Translations under genes and position numbers: made by a program
Assembly (NCBI RefSeq): GCF_032062135.1
Contig: NC_092859.1
Location: forward strand, 64,477,295-64,541,294
Origin: Pyxicephalus adspersus
Lineage: Eukaryota; Chordata; Amphibia; Anura; Pyxicephalidae
DNA length: 64,000 nt
Reading direction: 5' to 3'
Notes under the pieces: model-generated
The model's database searches: none
Seen by the model: only the letters and a program-made list of their open reading frames with translations
Told to the model about the DNA's origin: nothing
Shown here: positions 40,450-52,704 of the stretch, piece by piece
How positions within the stretch are numbered: the first letter of the stretch is position 1
How the letters are laid out: each line of letters starts with the position of its first letter

Positions 40450-40740
40450 CCTAGATCTGTTCTCTAAATCTGTTAATTTCTCCTGCAAATACAGATATTT
40501 AATTCTGATACCACTTGCTATCTATCAAAATAAACAGAACGATTTCTGTATTTCTGTAAAAAAATACAGATATTTCATTCTGATCCTACTTGCTATCTAT
40601 TAAAAAGGGATAAAAACTTCTGTAATTCTGTAAAAAAAATACAAATATTTATTTTTGATACCACTTGCTATCTATCCAAAAGGACAGAAAAAATTATGTA
40701 TTTCTCTACTATAAATACAAATATTTAATTATGAATCACA
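40450..40740 (+). repeat. ~78-bp satellite, 3.5 units (right arm)
   Basis: Units read AATACAGATATTTAATTCTG, ATACCACTTGCTATCTATC and a TTCTGTATTTCTGTAAAAAA-like end. They are inverted relative to 36511-36755. They adjoin the 3' side of hAT-1. Confidence 0.8.
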
Positions 40741-40966
40741 GCTCCATTACAAGTGATATAGGCCTCAAAGTAGATAAAGGCAGAGGGCCCTGAGGGAGGT
40801 GCTCGGTAGAAAAAATCAGCCAGTTACACAGCTCCATTGCAAATTATAGACCTCAGAGACAGAGTAGAGGTAGAGGGCCACTAGGGGGAGGAGTAGAAGG
40901 AGATGCCGAAGACTGTGAATGTGCTCTTCCCATCAAGGTGTCAGCAGGCCATGCAGCAGTTGATGA

Positions 40967-43900
40967 CTAATCAGTACACTCTGCAGAGGGGGTGTTGAAG
41001 TCATTGCCGATCCAAGCCTTATGCATTTTAATAAAAATGATTCGGTCAACATTTTCTGCGGAGAGCCGAATCCGCTTGTCACTCACTACGCCCCCAGCTG
41101 CACTGACTGCTCTTTCAGATAACACACTTGCGGCTGGGCAGGCAAGGATATGAATGGCATGTTCTGCAAGCTCCAGCCACTGCCCAGGCTTGGATACCCA
41201 GTAGCCCAGTGGGTCCTGGCTTTGCAGGTTCCAGTTGTTCCATGTAGAGCTCAGGTATTCCTGCTCCATGACTGATTAGTGCTGCTGAGTGTCATTGGCA
41301 ATTGCTGCATGACTGGCAGCTTGCTTCTGCTGACCTCTACCGCTGCTGCCACCCATGCTGCTTAAAGCAGTTTTTTGGCTCCCATGGCTGGTGGAACTGC
41401 CATAGGGATCCCTGCTGCTGCTGCTGGCACCTGGAAAGGCTGAGCACAAGTCCCTTACAAGCACTTCTTGGTAGTGCTGCATTTTAGGTCCCCTGTGTTG
41501 GGGCAAGATGAGTTATTGTATCTCAGGCTTGTAACGTGGATCCAGTAATGTAGCAATCCAATAGTCGTCAGTCTTTGTTTTTATGTGTTCTATGCGCGGA
41601 TCTGTGGCTTTGCACTCCTGCATGAAGGCTGCATGTGGCTCAAACTCCCCACAGCTGAGGTAATTCCGGACCCACACTCCTTGGGTCAAACAGCAGCATA
41701 GGGTCGTCCTCCCCTCCTCCTCCGCCTGGTCTTGCCATCCACGGAACATGCCGCCTTGTGTTTGGGTGGATGGATACCATGTACCCTCAATATCCTCCTC
41801 TGCCCCTTCCTCCCCTTCTTCCATGCCTGCAATGTCCTTCTCATCCTCTTCCACGTCTTCCTTTTCCTGGATTTGTGGTGCACTATGCCTAGTAGGCACG
41901 CATGTCCAAGATGATGTTTGAAACATCATCTCTTGATGCAGCGTCCGCTCGGTGTCGCGTCCAAGATCCACCATCATCTGTTCCAGCAGACATATGATGG
42001 GTATGGTTTCACTGACACAGGCCTGATCTCTGCTGATCATCATGGTCCCCTCTTCAAAAGGTGACAATACAGTGAACACGTCCTCAATTTGCAGCCACTC
42101 CGCAGGGCTGAAGAAAGGTAGTGTAGGTTTACATCTGAAATGAACAGACTCTGCCACGTAATCCACCACCGCTTTCTGTTGTTCAGCCAGCCACTGCAGC
42201 ATGTAAAAGGTGGAATTCTAATGTGTGGCCACATCACAAATTAACTGGAGGTTGAGATTTTGCTGTAAATCCACCAATCTGGCACTGGCTGTGTACGACC
42301 AGCGGAAATGCGCTGACAATTTTCTTGCCTTCAGGTACAGCGGCTGGAGGCCTGGGTAATTCCTAAGGAAGCGCTGTACTATCAGGTTCATGACGTGAGC
42401 CAGGCAAGGTACGCGTGTGAGTTTCCCACAACGTAGGGCTGCCAGCAGAGTGGCCCCGTTGTCACACACAGCCATATGTCCTCCTGCTCCCGCAAGGCAC
42501 TTATAATGGCTGGGCCTGTGTGGCTGAGGGAACCCAGGCTTTGCAACTTCAGGACGGCGTGGCAACGTCTGAATTGTGCACCGAAATAGCAAACTGCAGG
42601 TTGTTGCTGGCGGTGAACACATGCTGCCGAATTGGAGGTGCTAGGTCTCCACAGCAAAGTGTCCCTAGAGAAAGAGGTTGAGGCACAAGTGTCAAAAGAG
42701 GAGGTGGAAGTGGGGGTTGAGGAGGAAATTGCATGGCGATGTGTTCTTGGCAGAGGTAAGTATGAAGGCCTTGCTGCAGCTGCATCTTCCCCTGCTGCCA
42801 CCAAAGTTACCCAGTGAGCTGTTTAGGAAATATATCTTCCCACTCTTGCTCTACCAACTGTCAGTTGTCAGGTGCACCTTGCCAGAAACTGAGTGCTGCA
42901 GGGCCATGGACACAATACTCTGCACGTGTTCATGCAAAGCAGGAACTTATTTTTCTGCAAAATTCTGTGAATGGCAATGATACCTGGTCTTGACTGCTAG
43001 CAATGCGACAAACAGCAGCCGGACTGCGTTGGAGCTCCTGCTCACCACTGGTGGAGCCTGAAAAAGGTAATGCTTGGCTACATGACCCACTCAAATTGCT
43101 GGCAGCAGCCAGGGTAACTTTGGTGGCAGAAGGAGGAAAGGCAGCGGAGGAAGATCGAGCAGTTTGAGCTCTGTGCTTTGACCAGGTGTTCCTGGTAAAT
43201 GTGTGCTCATGCAACTTGTTCCAAGTGTTGAGCACACAGTTTGCAGGTGACCATAGTGTTGTCATCACTATGGACATTAAAAAATGCCCACACGGGCGAA
43301 CATCGAACTGGGCCAAACGGTGCTCTGGAGCTGGTGCTCGTGGTGGCGGTCCGCAGTTGTTGAGGCATAGCTGTGGTGACAGCTTCCGAAGATTTACGAC
43401 TATGACTTGCTTCCCTGGTACTTGAAGAATGCAGAATGTGGGCAGCTTTTTCCCTCTTCCTCCCTCTCCCCCTTTGCGCTCTGCAACCTCCTCCTCCTTT
43501 TCTTCCTCCTCCTCCTCTTCTTCCTGCCTATGATGATCTACTTGTTTGCCCCATGTCCGATCAAGGACATCATCATCTTCATCAGAAGAGACAGTTTCCC
43601 TGTATGTGCCGAAAGGAAGCAACGGCTTTTTGGAGCCAGTTTGAATTGGCTGTGAACTGACTCTCTTCGTCAGATGAGTGAAACAACTGAGCATCTTGAA
43701 GGAATGCTTGTAGGTACGCCTCTCCAACCCTTCAGTGGAACTCCTCTACGTACTGCTGTACACAAGACTTTGCAGCCGATGATGAAGAACTAGGAGGAAC
43801 AGGTGTATCATGAACTGTTTGGGACACCTGTAAGACCTGTGTCTGGGACTGGGATGAAGAGGGGGTACAATCACTTGACTTAGGCTGGGCACTTCTTGTT

Positions 43901-43983
43901 CTTGGGTCTGCAGCTAAAAATAAACTCATACTGCTTTTCTTGCCATCCCTTCCAAACCTGCCCTTTCCTCTTTGGCCAGACAT
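40967..43983 (-). pseudogene. hAT-1 transposase (BED finger, RNase H-like core, dimerisation domain)
   Basis: From an ATG at 43983 (MSGQRGKGRFGRDGKK) a Ser-rich leader and an acidic run (43583-43510) lead to a BED finger near 43305-43175: SPVWAFFNVHSDDNTMVTCK, LC and HIYQEH, with a stop inside. The core shows VCDNGATLLAALRCGKLTRV then PCLAHVMNLIVQRFLR (42500-42380), FLRNYPGLQPLYLKARKLSA and LLDPRYKPEIQ (41530). The C-terminal dimerisation domain (41269-40967) has DPLGYWVSKPGQW, ACPAASVLSERAVSAAGGVV and RIRLSAENVDRIIFIK, the hAT signature. At least five frameshifts or stops are present. Family members cut and paste DNA with 8-bp duplications. Confidence 0.85.
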
Positions 43984-44086
43984 TGTAGAAATGTTTTTTT
44001 TCGTGTGGCTTGACACCTTGCAAAATACTTTGTAGCTAATATGCTTCACAATGTGTAAATTTGTACAGTAAGTGGATTTTTTTATA

Positions 44087-44102
44087 GGGGGGGGGGGGGG
44101 GG
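44087..44102. repeat. 16-base G homopolymer
   Basis: An uninterrupted run of G lies in the hAT-1 leader. Its length may be an assembly estimate. Confidence 0.8.
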
Positions 44103-44307
44103 TTGACACCAAAAATGCAAGTGCGCTGTGTGTGTTGTATGCAGCACTTTCCTTCAGTAGTGACGCTTGTAACATGCAGCACAGTATACAAAATATATGC
44201 TGCAGTATACACTGCGTCTGTGTGTCTGTCTCTCAGTACAAGTGCGATACTATACATGCAATCAAGGAGGGTACCCTGCCTCTGGCTGCGTGTATGCAAC
44301 ACACTGA

Positions 44308-44362
<55 letters not shown>
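44308..44362. repeat. (TATC)n microsatellite
   Basis: About 13-14 perfect tetranucleotide units lie in the hAT-1 5' leader. The YLSI-repeat frames here are by-products. Confidence 0.95.
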
Positions 44363-44693
44363 ACAGTGAAACACTCTACCTATCTGAGTACAGTAGATTT
44401 CAGGACTGCACCAATACAGTACAATCCAACAATCTATCTGACTAATAGTGTGATTGTGACACAGTCTAAGTAAAGCACTTTTTTTTACTTTGACAAAGCA
44501 AGCCAAGCAGCACAGAAAGGTTGTGATGCTAGCAAATCTCTGTCAGGAGTGGTAAATGCAGGCACGCCCTGGCCTTATTTAGGCCAATGGCTGCCTGTGT
44601 GGCATGCAGTGACAGACAGCCAATCGGCTGCCTGCCACAACAAACATGGAGGGGAGCATCCCTGCTGTTTCTGGAGGGCCCTAGGCATCATGG

Positions 44694-45150
44694 TGTCACG
44701 GTCCCTCCTGTGACTGAGGTTAGACCTGAGAGACTGGCTACAAGTGAGGTTATCTGACAGTCTCTTTGTTTTCACTTGTTTCAGTGTTGTTGGTAATGAC
44801 CACACCTCTTGTCTCAGCTGCAGCTTGTGGTCATTACTCCTCCTCTATTTATTCTGGCCTCACACTTCATGCTATGCGGTTTATACTCTCTGCTTGGATG
44901 TGGAAGAGCTGGTGTGTAGTCCTCTCCTGAGTTCCCGCTCATCTATTTTCTATTGAAGATAAGTTGTACTGCTCTTGGTATTTTGTTGTTCTCTTGTGCT
45001 TGTGGTAACTGGGCCTCAGGGAGATGCTGGTTCGTTCATCAGGGAAGGAACCAGTAGTCTCAAACCCTGCCACTACTGCTAGGGCAATTCAGGGCTACTA
45101 GGGCCTAGGTTCCGGTGTATTAGTATTCCCACCTTCCACACCTCGTGACA
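44694..45150. mobile_element. Solo LTR (457 bp) inserted in hAT-1
   Basis: It begins TGTCACGGTCCCTCC and ends CACACCTCGTGACA (TGTCACG/CGTGACA inverted ends) and is flanked by the 5-bp duplication CATGG at 44689-44693 and 45151-45155. No internal retroviral sequence is present, so it is a product of LTR-LTR recombination or a non-autonomous LTR element. A CTATTTATTCTGG at about 44843 could be its TATA region. Confidence 0.85.
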
Positions 45151-45233
45151 CATGGGGGAGGTCCCTAGGCATTGTGGGAGGGTCGAATTCGGGACATCGA
45201 ATCCAGCAAAATTCGGGTCAACAACACTAGATG

Positions 45234-46370
45234 TGGCATAATGAAGTAGAAATGGTACTGGGCTGTTTTGATTAAAAATATAGTGATGTTAAGAAAATCT
45301 CTATTTTCACAATGTTCTCCATTTCTCCACAAAATGTAATTAAGCATATGTCACTGTAATAAAAATAATACAGTGTCAGCCCTATGAGTTTGCTGAAAAG
45401 GTACCTTGGGTCACCTAATATCATGGCTTGGCACTGTAAAGAAAAATGGCAAAAGCATGTTCTTCCTAAACAAATCATACTAAAAAAGGTAACCTTTGGG
45501 TCCAACAAAAATGGAAAAGTTTAAAGGGGAGTACGGTATTTTTAATGTGTGCCATGCTAAAAAGTCACTTGCTGTCACTATTGTTGTGAAACTTCCCTCA
45601 GAAATGTTACAAATTAGTGTGATTCCTTTTTGCATTTTTACAGTTTGTATAATTCTAAACATAGGATTTTTTTGTCTGATGTGTTGAAGAAGCAATTTTT
45701 TGTGAGATCTCCCCCAAGAAAAGCCCTAAATTAGTGTGCTACTTTTTGCTATTGCAGTTTGTATAGTTTTCCTCGTAAATAAGGAAGTGCTTTATATTAT
45801 TTGGTTAGGCGCTATTTATTTACCTTTATTGAAACTGAACCAACATGGGCCTTCACTTTTGCTAAGTAAACACACTGTAGTTGAGATTCCTCTGCTTAAA
45901 TTGTATCCTATGTTTTCAATGCTTAATGAGTGAGCAACTGCTTGAATACAAGCTTTCCTAACCCAGCAAATAACATACCAAAATTACTTTTTTAGACAAG
46001 GTGTTAGTCACTGCGGGTGACCACAGGATGTACTCCTCAAAACTGTAATATATACTACTTTACAAATGTTTACAAGTAATATAATGCATCGTCTTATTTT
46101 ACATCTCATCTCCCTCTAATTTTACACTACTAAACAGACGGGTTATTTGGTTTTAAATGGGCAACTCCTTTGTCTGCTATTGAGAAATAGCTGACACTAA
46201 AGGTTAGCTAACTAATACTTGGAAAACTAAGTACTCTTAGTAGAAAAGATGTCAAGGAACTGTCATGCTTTTTTAGAATGTGATTTAAGCACCTACAGAA
46301 CTTAGGCACCGGAATTCGAATGGTCATATTCGGGTTGAACATTAGCACAACCTGAATTCGAACCACAACA
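45234..46370 (+). repeat. Tandem segmental duplication, copy 1
   Basis: It starts AGATGTGGCATAATGAAGTA right after a hAT end. From 45255 it matches 47190-47860 (CTGTTTTGATTAAAAA, CAGTGTCAGCCCTATGAGTT, CATGGGCCTTCACTTTTGCT), but has an extra block at about 45460-45825. Its right side ends in a second, diverged hAT terminus (46305-46370). No gene is seen. Confidence 0.8.
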
Positions 46371-47870
46371 CTAGATGTGGCATAATGAAGTAGAAATGGT
46401 ACTGGGTATCACCCTATCTTTTAAGCTTGTTGTGTTTGATAATGTCTGTGTTTGATAAAGACACCTTGTTTTGGATTTCCTTGCTAATTGCTATGATTTT
46501 TCCCATCGTGTAACACTTTTAAACTTATTTTAGATGCACTTGATAAACTCAGAAAAGATTTTGGTCTGTCTTTTCTGTTTAACTAAAAGCTGCACCAATT
46601 CTTTCATAATGTAAAATATAGTACACAGCAAAACTGCAACCAGAAAAGTGATTTATGAGAGTGCCAATGCCAGGAAGGTTGAGATTTATGACTTGTGCTG
46701 GAATAATGTAAACACATTATATGTAAGGGTCTTGAAGCATTTTACTAAGGCACAAAAAAATCAAAAATGAATGGTCATGTCACAGTAGTGACCTTAGATG
46801 AACCAGCAGCTATACAGTCATTAGCTGTCTGTGAGAAAGGAGAAGGTAAAGATTTACTGGCATGCTACCAGGCAGATCACATACATATATAAAAAGCCAG
46901 CTGAAAGCAACATAAGAGTTTTAAATTATATTTTATGTAGGATATATCTAAAAAACATTGGAGAAGTATGAAATGCATTACATTTGTTTGGTATATATTA
47001 CAATTATGAGTTCCATATCATTTCATTATATTTTGAAATTTAAAAGCAAGTGCAGACTTTTCCTTATCCATCCTTTGCATCACTCATTTAACAATATAGT
47101 ACATTTTTTAAAGAGTATATCATGAGTCTAAGTACCCTAGGTAACCTGGAACACATGGTATAATTTACCAGAGTGTGATATAAGGTGAAGAAGCTGTTTT
47201 GATTAAAAAATATGGTAATGTTAAAGAAAATCTCTATTTTCACAATGTTCTCTATTTCTCCACAAAATGTAATTAGGCATCTGTCACTGTAATAAAAAAA
47301 TACAGTGTCAGCCCTATGAGTTTGCTGAAAAGGTACCTTGGGTCACCTCAAAATCATGGCTTGGCACTGTAAAAAAATGGCAATAGCAAGTTCTTGAAAC
47401 TGAACCAACATGGGCCTTCACTTTTGCTAAGTAAACACACTGTAGTTGAGATTCCTCTGCTTAAATTGTATCCTATGTTTTCAATGCTTAATGAGTGAGC
47501 AACTGCTTGAATACAAGCTTTCCTAACCCAGCAAATAACATACCAAAATTACTTTTTTAGACACCTAGTGCGGGTGACCACAGGATGTACTCCTCAAAAC
47601 TGTAATATATACTACTTTATACATGTTTACAAGTAATCTAATAAATCGTCTTATTTTACATCTCATCCCCCTCTAATTGTACACTACTAAACAGGCGGGT
47701 TATTTGGTTTTAAATGGGCAACTTCTTTGTCTGCTATTGAGAAATAGCTGATACTAAAGGTTAGCTAACTAATACTTGGAAAACTTGGAAAGTACTCTTA
47801 GTAGAAAAGGTGTCAAGGAACCGTCATGCTTTTTTAGAATGTGATTTAAGCACCTACAGAATTTGGTTAT
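46371..47870 (+). repeat. Tandem segmental duplication, copy 2
   Basis: It starts with the same 34-bp AGATGTGGCATAATGAAGTA segment after a hAT terminus. About 780 bp absent from copy 1 follows (46405-47185), then the shared part with a deletion relative to copy 1. No gene is seen. Confidence 0.8.
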
Positions 47871-48033
47871 GAATAAATATTAGTTAAAGATAGGCTATCA
47901 TGGAGAAAAACACTTCTATGTAATTTATTGGAAATGCCCAATGTTGGTATGATTCCATCCTGCTAACACAGAAATATGATTCCATCCTGCTAACACTGGA
48001 CATGCTGCCAGCCCTACATGGCCTACATGGCCT

Positions 48034-49263
48034 GTGAAATTGGAAGCCTGCTGCACCACCAATACTAATGGGGATTCTCCATGTGTCACCCCTCTGCCCG
48101 AGCGTAATTTTGCTGCTGCCACCATCTTGGGACATGCTGGACATACAGATGGACCCCCTATACAGGCACCAAGGGTGAGTCCCTCACACGGGACCTTTTC
48201 TGATTGTGTTTTACCTGACCCTCTCACTGGGGTACAAACAGTGTCACCTGTCACTCCTGCCCAAAAACAAGCGGATCATGGGGCCTCTTTAAGTGTAACG
48301 CCCTTTACTTGCCAAGATATTGCCTCACTGGGTTCCTCACGACCGCAACCTGTTGATCCTCAGCCCACTCTACCCATTAGTGCTAATTCCTGGCAAGCGT
48401 ATGTGCAGCACCACCCCACTAAAGAGGATTTTCGCCTTCTAGTACAGGAGGTTAAAAAAGCCTTTAGGGAAGAAATTTGCATCCTACGCACAGACCTCCA
48501 GAATCTGGCAGGTAAAGTGGATTCTGTTGATGATGACTTACAAGGTACGAAAACCCAGGTCTCACAACTTCAAGAACAGGCCTCCTTCCAAGCTGTTGCA
48601 ATTAGAGATCTCAAGCTACAATTGGAGGACCTTGAAAATAGGTCCAGAAGCAACAATATACGAGTACATGGCCTTCCAGAAGCCACCCAAGAGGCCGACC
48701 CTACTTTGGTGATGCAAGCGGTCTTTAATGACATCTTAGGCGGCCCTGATGCTGATGTTATACGGTTTGACAGAGTGTACAGAGCTTTATGACCACCAGG
48801 TCCCCCTTCAAGACCACGAGACGTTATCTGTAGGTTGCAAGACTATCCCTTGAAAGAAGAAATAATGCGGGCATCCAGAAATATGAGAGCTATTGAGTTT
48901 GATGGGGCACAACTACAAAATTTTCCCTGATGTTTCCTGGTCCAACCTCCAGCACTGCAACCACTGCTGACAGCTTAATGTGATCACTCTATTACCTACC
49001 GATGGGGGTACCCCTTCAGTCTGATGGCCCGCTTGGATGGCAGATCTGTTATTCTCAAACACCCCGAGGATCTTTCACGATTCTGTGCGGATCTTGGACT
49101 GCCTTGTCCTTCAATATCAGGATACGACCCTCTTCCAGTTCATCAAGCGGTTTCTGAGAGATGGCAGGAGGCTCACAAGAGGAAGCGCTCTCCTCTCAAT
49201 GGCTCCTCTCCACTGGCGAACAACCCCTTGCCTCCTGAGCCTTCACATTCTTCACTGTCTTGA
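48034..49263 (+). pseudogene. L1-E ORF1p
   Basis: The 252-codon frame has a Ser/Pro N-terminus, a coiled coil (FRLLVQEVKKAFREEICILR, VSQLQEQASFQAVAIRDLKL) and the start of the RRM (LENRSRSNNIRVHGLPE, VIRFDRVYRAL). A TGA at 48790 is followed in frame by PPGPPSRPRDVICRLQDYPL and FDGAQLQNFP, then a second break; 49024-49263 carries the C-terminal domain (ARLDGRSVILKHPEDLSRFC). ORF1p is the L1 RNA-binding protein. Two stops or shifts inactivate it. Confidence 0.85.
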
Positions 49264-49853
49264 ATGCAGCAAGAGGACTTCTATATCCTTTTACTTGATG
49301 GGATTTTTTGGTGTTCCTATGAATCTCTAACATGTGCTCTCAAGCTCTATGTTTGGTGGTGTTGTTCTTTAGTTAGGTTGCTTTACTTTATTTTGCCCGG
49401 TCCCGGACTATTTACCTAAATGTATGGTTTTGCTGACGCAGGCTGGGGGGAGTCACATACTAGAAAGTTATTTTGGCTGTATTTAATCTTTCTGCTAGGG
49501 ATACTCTCCCTAATGCTGGATGCAATTTTGGTGGTTTGCCCTCCTCCTATGCCTCCTATTGGGATTGCCTCCTTGTCCATGCTTGTTTTTGGTCTCTGGT
49601 GGTATTTTTTTTTCCAGATAGACCTTTGGATGAGGAAATGATCCCTGCCGAGAGCTTTTGGCGACTTTTACCATGTTTGTATGTCTGTCTGTTTTTTTTT
49701 TGTAGTTTTTTCTGTTTCCCTTTTTTAGGTTTTTTTTCCATGTACTAACCTTCTCTCTTCTCCTTCTATTCTATGCCTCTGGAGGATGGTCAGGTTTTTT
49801 CATGATCAATGTATGGTATTCATTATGCATTTTTTCCTTTTACTATTACCTCA

Positions 49854-50580
49854 TGGTTAAACTATTATCACTAAATGTTAAGGGTCTGAACTCCTCTACT
49901 AAACACAAATTGGCCTTACAGGAATTAAAACGCCAAAGGGCAGATATTGCCATTTTACAGGAAACACATTTTGATAACACAAGCACGTTTAATTTTGCTA
50001 GGCGACAGTATCCGGCTGTGTTTTCTGCTGCAAGCAAAAATAAAAGGTCAGCAGGAGTTGCTATACTCATTCATGCTCATACTACTTTAACGATCACTTG
50101 TATATATTCTCCCAATACAGCACAAGAGAAATTTATTGAAATGGTTCCTGGCATGGCAGTCTCATTGTCGCACAACCATCTGCTTATTGCTGGTGATTTT
50201 TTTTCTGCCTCATACTCCTTAATGAGACAGACTTTCATTGGCTGCTACCGCTGGACCTCCTGCCATATCCTGGTCCTCAGGTAGTTTTAGACGCCTCCTC
50301 CATTGTTTTGGCTTACTAGAGGCTTGGTGTGTTCAGCATCAACAATATACCTTTTTTTCTAATCCCCATTGCACACACTTCTGGCTAGACTACTTTTTTG
50401 TGGATATCCTCACATTACGGGCCACTACTTTTTCTAATTTATGCCCTATCACATGGTCCGATAATGCCCCTGTGGTGTTAGAGGTGAAATTAGGTACAAT
50501 TCCAGTACGGAAATGCTACTGGAAACTTAATGATTTTCTGCTTAATAACCCCCCCCCCCCACTAAAATGACCCCACAAAC
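49854..50580 (+). pseudogene. L1-E ORF2 endonuclease
   Basis: The frame reads LLSLNVKGLNSSTKHKLALQ and IAILQETHFDN, the N-terminal motifs, then CIYSPNTAQEK and LLIAGDFFSA. A frameshift near 50215 is followed by CVQHQQYTFFSNPHCTHFWL, DYFF and PITWSDNAPVVLEV. In the family the fourth motif is GDFN; here Asn is replaced by Phe. SRIDY is also damaged (FWLDYFF). A C run at about 50551-50560 adds a further shift. Confidence 0.85.
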
Positions 50581-50688
50581 TGTGTTGGATGCTTATTTCC
50601 GTGAAAATGCTCAATCGGTGGCACAAACCTCCGTGGGAAGCCCATAAGGCACTGTATAGCAGAATCTGCTAAGCTTAAAAAGGACACT

Positions 50689-52704
50689 TTGGCCCTTCAC
50701 ACACAACTTGCGACCTCCCTGGAACAACTTGAACGAACACTCTATGCTAATCCTACTGTCTCACTGCTTCGTAAAGTTGTAGACATTAGACATAAGCTCA
50801 AGGAGCTAGCTATTGGTAAGGTGGAGAAGTCCTTGATCTATCTCCGCCAGCGTTACCATGACAAGGGTAACGAAGCTGATTTCCTGTTAGCTCGCCAAAC
50901 TCGGGATCAGACTGCTAAGACAACCCCTATGGCACTAAAAGATGCCAATGGCACCCTTCAATAAGGTCCGGAAGGTATGGCGGGAATCTTTGGAGACTTT
51001 AACTCCTCCCTATATAAGACAGTACATGACTCACAGACAGGTGACCAAGCTATCCTTAGATCACGCATTTCAACTTACCTGGCCCGTTGTGCTTTTCCGA
51101 CTCTGGAGCATACAGCTATTAAAAAACCTAATGAGTCAATTTCATCTGAAGAAATAGCAGCCACAATTAAGGCCCTGCCATTAAGTAAGGCTCAGAGGCC
51201 TGATGGTCTCCCATATCTTTACTATAAAACTTTTTATGATACATTGGTACCATACTTAACCACACTTTTTAATGATTTTTTGGAGGGGACGCTGATTCCC
51301 CAAACTATGCATCATTCGACAGGACCATGTTAAATATCTGGGGATATCCCTTACTGCTTCATATAATACTTTGTATGCAGCTAATTATCCTCCACTTTAA
51401 AGAGCTCTTTCTGCTTCTGCAGAAGCAACGTGCTTTACCACTGTCTATTTTTGGCCGTATTGCGTTAATTAAAATATCCATTTTGAAAAAAAAAATGTCC
51501 ATTTTGCCGAAACTTTTGTATTTAATTGTGACACTGCCTATCCTGAGCCCTAGATCCTCTCTTGGAAGATTGCAAGAGGTTTGGTGTCATTACCTGGCGA
51601 CGCATTTGCGTCACCTTGCTTCTTGGTCTACCCTGAACTCTTTCAATAGGTGGACAGAAATAAAAAAATTGTTCTTGGCACTGATACATCCTTATTCTTT
51701 TCTCTGGAACTGGCATCATGATTCCACAGAACATTCCCTTTTGGGACCTATGCATTTTTCAAGGGTTATGGCTCCAATGTAAGGATAAATTTGCCCTGAC
51801 GGCACCTGCATCATTACTTAACTCTTTCCTTTTTGCTCCACCCCTACCTGATAGTCTACCGCGCTCAATGATTCAGCCATGGCGAGACAACTGTCTTTTT
51901 CAATTCCGTCATATTGTGAACCCTTGTACCAGATGCTTACTGTCATTTCAGGAGCTGAAAGATAAGCTTAAGGTACCTCGTACTTGCTTTTATGGGTTTT
52001 ATGGGCACTATGCCCATTCTACTGCTAAAAATATGCCTCGTATTACAGAATTTGAGAAGCTGTGTGCAGGTGGACCCTCTCAAAAGGGACTAATTTCTGG
52101 CATCTACCTGATATTAATACTGAGCCAACATGCTCCTTGTCAAACATGGTTATAAGCCTAAATGGAAAGATACCTTAGGTAGGGAGAAAATTATTTGGGA
52201 TAGCCCGTAAGAGCTCAATGTGCACTATATTTAAAGAAAATGCATACAAAATAATTATGAGGTCGTATTTTACTCCAAATATACTACATGCGATTTTTCC
52301 TAATGCAACGAATATATGTTGGAGATATGGTATGGTAATTGGCACTTTATATCATATTTTCTGGTCCTGTTCACTCATAGAGCCCTATTGGGCAAAAGTT
52401 AACAATCTTCTCTCAGAGATTCTGGAAATACCTGTATCGCTTGATGTGGTTACTTATCTGCTGGGTCTTCCTATTTCAAATCTTACTAAACTGAATATAA
52501 AATTGACGTGTCACATACTAACGGCAGCCAGGTGCCTTATTGCTAGACATTGGAAATCTACCTCACCTCCCAGCTTAATGGATTTATATGCTAGAACCAA
52601 AGAAGTCCAACTCATGGAACACCTCACGGCCAGGATTTATGATAGATATGTCAAATTCACAGCAATCTGGGCCCCATGGGACTCAAATTCTGCTATCAGC
52701 CACT
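50689..52704 (+). pseudogene. L1-E ORF2 RT remnant and C-terminal domain
   Basis: 50689-50964 is the linker (YLRQRYHDKGNEADFLLARQ). 50977-51310 is the RT beginning (AATIKALPLSKAQRPDGLPY). The frame then joins directly to HVKYLGISLTASYNTLYAAN-type residues that belong after the YADD box, so the catalytic region is deleted. 51327-52155 holds the thumb (RIALIKISILKKKMSILPKL). 52218-52706 holds the C-terminal zinc-like region (TNICWRYGMVIGTLYHIFWS, LTCHILTAARCLIARHWK). It is inactive. Confidence 0.8.

Larger units (their letters stand above)
40741..45233 (-). mobile_element. hAT-1, autonomous-type hAT transposon remnant
   Basis: A BED-finger hAT transposase is encoded on the minus strand in several broken frames (43983-40967). 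The 5' terminus is at 45233, where the minus strand begins AGTGTTGTTGACCCGAATT, a hAT-like end, next to AGATGTGG. The opposite terminus was not identified; it may lie in the satellite at 40450-40740 or have been removed by L1-C. A solo LTR (44694-45150) sits in its 5' region and a (TATC)n run in the leader. Confidence 0.75.

Noticed and set aside
43407..43660. Cysteine/leucine-rich plus-strand frames opposite the hAT-1 acidic region
   Set aside because: Antisense of the Glu-run coding sequence of the transposase; no independent support.
44072..44473. Frame with repeated Y-L-S-I residues
   Set aside because: Produced by the (TATC)n microsatellite.
47884..48254. Minus-strand frames at the start of L1-E
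   Set aside because: Antisense to the ORF1 leader; no motif.
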